The translations under genes were made by a program, and so were the position numbers. Below, in pieces: positions 57,745 to 64,000 of a stretch of 64,000 nt of DNA. Source of the stretch: Echinarachnius parma (taxonomy: Eukaryota > Echinodermata > Echinoidea > Clypeasteroida > Echinarachniidae); contig JBAMJV010001400.1 in the NCBI GenBank assembly GCA_037951105.1, positions 40,001 through 104,000 on the forward strand, given 5' to 3'. The notes under the pieces were generated by a model. The model searched no databases and had not been told where the DNA came from. It saw only the letters and a list, made by a program, of their open reading frames with translations. Each line of letters starts with the position of its first letter. Position 1 is the stretch's first letter.

Positions 57745-57900
57745 GCGATGCATTGTGACGTCTTATGACATCATAAATGAAAACCGATGCGTGCGCAGGT
57801 GATTGTAACTTCTTGCGCGCAATGTATTATGACGTCTGATGACATCATAATTGGTAACCAATGCGCGCAACAGGTTGCTATGTTCTTTTCAGCGTAACAC
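57745..57900 (+). promoter_or_regulatory. duplicated CRE/CCAAT/NRF1-like block upstream of a predicted gene
   Basis: Two imperfect units about 74 bp apart. Each has TGACGTC (57756 and 57830) and TGACATCAT (57766 and 57840). Downstream of these come CCGATGCGTGCGCA in unit 1 and ATTGG, CCAAT and TGCGCGCAA in unit 2. It ends ~120 bp before the exon 1 ATG of the 58023 gene, a natural promoter position. Alternatively a repeat relic. Confidence 0.45.
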
Positions 57901-58022
57901 AGCTACAGATGTTATTGCCATTTACTTCACTTGATCTAATGATCTTGGGAAACGAGGTTGAATCTTTGCATTTCTCCTAGTTGATTATATATCGTGATTT
58001 CAGCTATCATTTTGATATCAAA

Positions 58023-61000
58023 ATGGATTGCTTCAATTCAAAACCCAGTCGGATGTTCGGTGCTTTGAGGGGCCGCCCCAAAAAGCGTCGTCATTCTAAG
58101 AGAGGGTTAGCTAAGCGGAACGAGGTAAGCCTATATTCGTGTCATTATTATTCACTCGACCAAAAAAACAAAGGAAGATAAGGGGGCAAAGATGATGACA
58201 GAAATGACGGTTCGAATGCCCGGCGCAGACAGAGCCGACTCGACCCGATCCGACTGGTTTTCAGCCTGATTAACTCAGTATGTGCTGTCTTAGGACTCCG
58301 GTTTTTCCAGTCAAGTGCCAGTCGGAGGTCATTCAAGGCCGATTCAACATGTTGGATCAGCTCCGACTGAGCGAAACTGACTCTAGCATGACTGAAAACC
58401 AGTCGGATCGGGTCGAGTCGGCTCTGTCTGCGCCGGGCTTAAGTGTGAGAAGGGGACAGACAAAATAAGTATGCAATCGACACACGAACAAATGAAAGAA
58501 AGGGAAGAGGAAAGAATTGAAGAAACACACAGAATCTAAGAAAAAATTGAAAGGAAAATGTAGAAAAAACAACAAAATAAACAAATAACGAAGAACGGTT
58601 AGAAGGCAAAATTAAATATTTTTGCAGATGAAATAAACTATTGCAATTATCATAATCATGCAACTTGACTCTTACATTTCTACATAATCCTACACAAATT
58701 GTATTCACAATTAGTGTACGTTTTATAAAAGGGGTCCAGTAACATTGTCCAAATCCTAAAAACTTACTTGGAACTTCACTGGTGCTCTCATACCTTGTTG
58801 CATTCATATTAATAGTATATAAACATGGACAAATTTCTGTTTGTCAAATTTCCCTTTAGTTAAAAAGATATTTACGATTGAAGTGTTTGGATGTTACACT
58901 ATCCACTGCATGGCCATGTATAATGTCAGTGCAATGAGTTAGTGAATATCACTTTGCATTTTCCCTTATTACTCGGCCATATAACGACTATTTAGCTTGA
59001 AATTTTCTCACAATACCCAGTGGACATATCAGATAACAATATACCTTTTTATCAACCTCATCACTTTTTGCACATGTCAACAAAGTTACTAGATCCCTTT
59101 AGCTGCTAGTCGTCCTCAAATTGTGGATGAGGTAAAAATGATAAAAACAAGTTGCATTGCGCACTTTTATCATGTACAATCTATATGTCACTCTGCATAT
59201 CTTCATTTGCATATCTTCACTTACAAACAATATAATGCATCAAGACTAATACATGAATAAGTAAACAAAACAAAAAAAACTTATTTCACTTTCCAAATTG
59301 TAATGTTACAATTGCAGGCAAAGCTCATCGATCAGAGCGGCCTGATCGCTTTCAGTGACCCATCCATTGTCGACATCATTCCGACATTCAACACAAGTAA
59401 AGAAGTTGCCGACACCGTCCAGCTATCTAGCGTCGGAAATACAGTTGTTGACGTTCAGGCATCAGATATCGATGCTCAGGTTGCCAGCATCCCCAGCCTC
59501 ATCGAACCCAACATCGACATCCAGACCGATGTCTGCAAACTTCGGATCGACATCAGAAAGCACGACGCTGTCGACATTAGTAAGCCTGAAGTTTTCGCCA
59601 TCGGCGAGCCGGAAGTCGTCGACGTCAGCGAGCCTAAAGCCGTCGACATCAGCAAACCTAAAGTCATCGACATCATAGCGCCTCAAGCCATCGATTTCAA
59701 GGTACATAGTATACTGTTTAGTCATAACATTCCTTTAAGAATGTTATTGATTAGCAGAGTATGATTTGCCTCTATACTTGATGGGAATTTTTCCATTTGG
59801 AATGTCTTCACATTTAAACCAGATTAATATCTGATATATATCCATGAATCCAAAATAAATGTTTTCATTTCAATATCCCTACTACTGCTAGTTTTGCAGT
59901 AAATTTAAACCTCCATACAAACCAGATAGACTACAATTTTACAAACTTCTTAACCAAGCATATAATGATAAAGAAAAGGGTATATCAAAAATCTAAACTT
60001 ACAATTTAAGGAAAAGATAACCATTAAACTAGATATGTTATTATCAAACGTATAGTGACATCGCATGTTTATGTCGGGGTTAATACTACTGCACAAGGGC
60101 AAATAAAAAACAAAACAAATATATATACATTGTATGTCATATCGTTTCGCATTGAAACATACAGATCCGCGATGACGGAGAAGGAGAAATGGTTGTATCG
60201 ACAGATGACATGGAAGACGATGACGAGTACGACAATGACAAAATGGATGAAGACCGGTCATCTAAAAGTGACAGCAGGGACGCACCGTGGACAGAGATGG
60301 TCAACAAATACTTCCCCCACGGAACCAGTTATCGATCCAGGACCGAGGTCCAAAATGAGCTGGTGGATCGGTACATCATGGCCCGAATGATGAAACAGGT
60401 AGGCCTGGGTTTTTTGTTTTTGTTTATCTACTTTCAATTAATATTTGAAAGCGTAAAATATGTAGCCTTTGGAAATCCCAGGTCTCTCTTATACAATTCC
60501 ATTGCTCAAACATAAATATATCATATTTTAAACATTTAATAAGATTATTTGATAGCACAAAATCTAACAGTAAACATCTTGGCTTAGTCTTATATTATGC
60601 CTATTATGATCATGCAGTAGGTATATTTGATTTAAAAGGAATGGTATAATGTGCATTTTTAACTCAATATTATAAGTCGGGTTTTTCATTTTTTTTTATT
60701 ATAAAAGACTACGTGGTAGGTTGCACTTGTTGAATACCATTTAAAAAAATATTGTTTTCTCATAACTTTGCACATTTCAGGAGAAGTATGTTCCGACAAC
60801 GGAAGTGGAGCCTCAGGCATACCCGCTGAAGAAGGACCCGACGCTCCAACTCTGTGTTCCACATCCAACCCCTCTTCCAATATATCCATCTCCTAGGAAG
60901 ATGACGGTCACCAGAGAAAGGGTTCTGGTGAGTTTTCTTGATCCGTTTCAACAACAACAATAATTGTTGTGCAAAGGGCATACGATAATATCTCTCATTA

Positions 61001-61374
61001 AAAAAAAATGTATTATTACGATAGTATTTTACTATTTGTGACTACTTGTAAAATACTACTTGAACATAAAATAACCAGAACAAACGTTGTATATTGTATA
61101 ATGACTTTTAAAATAAATAAAGTGATAAATAATACTGTAGTAAAATAAGTTTCGAGCACTAAGAACTGCGCGTTAATGTTTATCTCTAGTAAAAACGTTC
61201 ATGATGCAGATATTATTTGACAAAATCGTATTTCCATTGTCTTCCCGTCTCCAGCTGGATATCGAAATCGAGCTGCCGTTCCATCCCTCCTTCCTACTCA
61301 TCTTCCTCCCTGCCATCGTCATTAGCGTCTTTTCGCTCTGCGACGCAAGTGCGGCTACGGGGAATTTAAATTAG
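58023..61374 (+). CDS. predicted five-exon gene, unknown function
   Basis: Exons 58023-58124, 59318-59701, 60165-60398, 60781-60927 and 61255-61374. All four introns have GT...AG ends and all are phase 0; the joined frame is open for 328 aa and ends TAG. The N-terminus is strongly basic with an AT-hook-like core (RGRPKKRRHSKRG), probably nuclear-targeting. Exon 2 contains a degenerate ~10-residue repeat (AVDISKPE, VVDVSEPK, AVDISKPK, VIDIIAPQ). Exon 3 opens with an acidic stretch (DDMEDDDEYDNDKMDED) and then PWTEMVNKYFPHG. The last exon has a hydrophobic run (FLLIFLPAIVISVFSL) that could be a membrane anchor or may mean the true last exon differs. An in-frame ATG at 57981 is an alternative start. 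Intron 1 contains two MITEs. I do not recognise the family. Clean splice sites and phases are the main support. Confidence 0.6.
58218..58440. mobile_element. MITE with ~45-bp inverted ends, third copy
   Basis: Same arms as 6927-7105 and 26955-27177 (GCCCGGCGCAGACAGAG). It lies in intron 1 of the predicted gene. Confidence 0.75.
58730..59098. mobile_element. AGGGATC MITE (TTAA type), uninterrupted copy
   Basis: Ends AGGGGTCCAGTAACATTG ... AAGTTACTAGATCCCT, reverse-oriented relative of 12087-13421, 369 bp. It shows the empty site for the nested MITE near 59045. Confidence 0.75.
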
Positions 61375-62160
61375 CTTTGATCGTCCCCGTACTCTGGCTA
61401 CCGTCGCGATCTATTTGCAGTTTCACAGTGAAGAATACGCGGAACGCCTCCTTGCTCGAGTGACAAAGCGCGCTGATTGGCTGACCCCACTGACCTCTGG
61501 CTGACCCATTGAAGCAAGGGCTATACCGCCACCGATCTACACCGCTCCGTAGTCGGTGTACAGACAACGCTATTTCGGCCAACTACCGTCGTAGGTTTGG
61601 ACGATACGCGGACATTTTCGGTCTGAGTGCGACCCCCCGCTAAGATTAGCGTTGTAGAACAACATGCGTCGCCGTGCGAAAAGACGCTATTGTCGACCAA
61701 CTCGGCCCTAAGAGAGCATGAGATGATCTCGGCCCCGGGCCCGATCCGCATTCCCGCGATTTCATTTATTGTGTCATCAAGCCAGTAATAACACCAATGA
61801 AACCACCAATCGATGTCGACACCGTCACTAATAGTTTTTAAAGAACAGACGATAACAACAACTGTGACAGTTTACGACACCAGCTGTAAAAAATGTTTTT
61901 ATGGCACGTAAATACCAGACAACACAACATCTGGAGATGCTGGGGAGGGCCGTGGATTGGGCGAACAGCGCCAACTTTGACAGTTGCCGGTAGTTACATG
62001 ACAAATATATTGTGACGACTCTTATAAAAAATCCTCATCTTTACTATGCAAATTTGATATTATTTGTTCTGTTGCATCAAGTCGAACACTTCAAGGATCA
62101 TTCAAATCCTTATATTGTTTTAAACATAGAGAAACTGACCAGAAGTATATATTATAAATG
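61375..62160. other. GC-rich flank downstream of the predicted gene
   Basis: 61375-61760 is markedly more GC-rich than its surroundings and may be 3'UTR, a further exon or a CpG-type region. Minus-strand frames (61355-61582, 61521-61751) lack recognisable domains. The rest is plain AT-rich DNA. Confidence 0.4.
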
Positions 62161-62400
62161 AAAAAATGAGCAATGAAATTGGGGCTTCCCCGGGACTCGA
62201 ACCCGAGAACTCCGGATTGCTAGACTGGTGCTCTTACCAACTAGCTGAGCTAGAGAGCTACTGTGTCAATTTGTTAGTCCCTGAAACCCTTTAGTTTTGA
62301 ATACTCGAGTTGGACAGAAGCTTTTATAGACCCAACACAAACCCGAATGATTAGAAATCCACTTAGGAATATGTGCGAGGGATCACCGAAGTGATGCAGC
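62160..62400 (-). mobile_element. tRNA-derived SINE
   Basis: Minus strand: CTAGCTCAGCTAGTTGGTAA (A box) and GGGTTCGAGTCCCGGGG (B box) about 40 bases apart. They are preceded by the family segment CACTTCGGTGATCCCTCGC that also occurs at 1105-1125. No acceptor-stem pairing, so not a functional tRNA gene. Confidence 0.65.
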
Positions 62401-63700
62401 TTTTTGTATAAATTACTACCAAATTGGTCATATGAATTTGTGAGAAAAAAAATGATGATGGAAGAACAAGACTTAATAAAAGGAAGTGACGTGATGTGTA
62501 TAAATTAAATTATGAATATTATATTAAGACAATTTGTGATGTGCATTATCACAACATTTTGAATAACTTACTACAATCTACTATACCCAGTCTCTTGATT
62601 GCAACGACCCAATTTTGACTAATTGCACCAATTATGGAGATTACACAAATACTGTACTATCAAGACATAAATAAATAAAACTTTGCAGCATATAAATATT
62701 CTCTCGAATAATATAGTAACAAACAAAGAATAAATGAATGAATTGATAGTTGAAACAATATATCATTTCATGAATGAGTGAATAAATAAAATGGAGAAAA
62801 AAAATGTACATTCGTATTGCTTCAAATGAAATTTAAGACATGATTGCAAAGCATTGTATATGTGTGTTGACGATTGTAATTTTGCACCTACCAGAAGCAA
62901 ACATAGGAAAATGAACGAACAATATAACAAATAGTATTGTTACTGTTAAAGGTGCACCTGTAAAGTGTCAGATATTGCCCAACATTACATGTGAGACTTC
63001 CATTCTATACCAAAATCATTTAAAGATATGTCTGAATGTGTGAAAGTTTCAATGAAAAAAAACACTGCTTTCCTGGTTAAAAAAGCAAAAATTTGCATCA
63101 GCTTTTACAACGAATAACTGTATAACGTGTATGAGGTTTATGACCGTTCATTAACGCTCTTGAGCTGAATGATTATAAATGATAGATATCGTCATACTAA
63201 AGGGGCATTTTAAAAAATCAAACCCTTTTTTATTCTTCTCTTACCATAAGCCAAACAACACGGTAGAAGAGAAATGTGGAAGCTCCAAGTAATTTTCGTG
63301 GAGTTAGACACTTTACTGGTTTCACTTTAATATGAAAAAGTAATACCATCTCACGCCACAATGCATACGTGGAAACCTGTATGCAGCTGTTCAGTGTTAT
63401 CAGTATTATAATTTGTTCAAGATTAGGGACATGTAATGTAATGTAAAATAAAGTCTCCATAAAACAATAACAACTCTGATTGCAAGATTTCATATTTCAG
63501 TACATTTATTTAATATATTTACATTCATAATTCATGTACATACACATTACAAGTCACCTTCATGCAAAATGAATACATTTTTATGTTTGTAATAAGCACC
63601 ACTTTTATATCTTCAAAGACAAATCTATTCCCTTTATCTACTAGGAATGAGTATCATGATGGTTTTAGCTCTCTTTGAACATTTCTTGTTGGCAAATCAA
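62400..63700. other. AT-rich DNA, no gene seen
   Basis: Only short chance frames. Nothing recognised on either strand. Confidence 0.5.
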
Positions 63701-63708
63701 CCAGACCA

Positions 63709-63856
63709 GGGCCTCATTGCAGAAAGAGATGCAATCAATTGAAGGTTCAAATTAATTCTAAGTCAGAAAATTTGCACATTTCAACCAATCACGTTTGCGT
63801 AGTTAGTCACATGATCTGATTTACAATTAATTGCATCTCTTTTTGCAACGGGGCCC
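63709..63856. mobile_element. 148-bp MITE with GGGCC...GGCCC ends
   Basis: Inverted ends GGGCCTCATTGCAGAAAGAG ... TTTTTGCAACGGGGCCC with ATGCAAT(C/T)AATTG inside each arm. A lone arm of the same family is at 42566. The target duplication is not clear. Confidence 0.65.
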
Positions 63857-64000
63857 AGCACTTTAAATGTGCATTTTTCAGAGACCCAAGCCCAAGTTCT
63901 TTTCGTGATCCATGACATCAAGATTTATGACTCGATTGATCGCACTATTAATTAATTTGGTGGTAGGATAAATCGCTTTTTATAATCAATAGATTAGGCA

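Noticed and set aside
61355-61751. Minus-strand frames in the GC-rich flank as exons of another gene
   Set aside because: No domain or splice context; they probably reflect high GC content with few stops.
62183-62258. Possible tRNA gene on the minus strand
   Set aside because: A and B boxes are good but the ends do not pair as an acceptor stem, and the unit recurs with a fixed upstream segment, so it is a SINE.

Overview
The window looks like a nuclear genome segment from a marine invertebrate deuterostome, most likely an echinoderm. The grounds are AT-rich DNA with long introns, secreted single-domain C-type lectins of echinoderm style, an intronless TRIM gene, and a very dense load of DNA transposons, MITEs, LINE remnants and TG/G-run microsatellites. 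No prokaryotic or viral gene set is present. The species assignment is inference.

Layout. (1) 1-2,680: simple repeats, SINE pieces and a piggyBac-like MITE. (2) 2,684-~11,975: copy A of a segmental duplication. It carries a promoter, a C-type lectin gene (coding exons 5022-5312 and 7420-7656) and several MITEs. (3) ~11,975-19,420: spacer with nested MITEs, a 400-bp ACC microsatellite, G/C runs and two hairpin-bearing elements. (4) 19,420-~47,300: copy B of the duplication, swollen from about 9 kb to about 28 kb by insertions. Its lectin gene (exons 24453-24749 and 29955-30191) reads through, but a 14,364-bp DNA transposon (30195-44558, TSD TAA) sits directly after the stop codon. That element has ~650-bp inverted repeats and two long overlapping minus-strand ORFs (1550 and 493 aa). 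They look like one zinc-finger plus FEN1/XPG-like nuclease protein of the Academ type, split at an A11 run. (5) 47,300-53,000: MITEs, a LINE 3' end and an intronless TRIM gene (50171-52168, minus). (6) 53,000-57,700: microsatellites and several LINE fragments. (7) 57,700-61,374: a predicted five-exon gene of unknown function behind a duplicated CRE/CCAAT-like promoter block. (8) 61,375-64,000: GC-rich flank, a tRNA-derived SINE and a small MITE.

Most notable signals. First, paired inverted POU octamers (ATTTGCAT...ATGCAAAT) recur about every 163 bp in both ends of the 14-kb transposon. Single octamers recur at nearly the same period in both arms of an unrelated-looking 1.46-kb fold-back. Second, four hairpin elements have unrelated stems but share a directional punctuation motif (CCTCGG nodes, CCTCAG...CTTCGG apex). 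Third, the lectin duplicates are nearly identical in introns but differ by a cluster of replacements in the sugar-binding loop (QPD against QPN). Fourth, the transposon ORF carries an 8-fold, 75-residue in-frame repeat. The duplication also gives empty sites that define exact ends and target duplications for many insertions.
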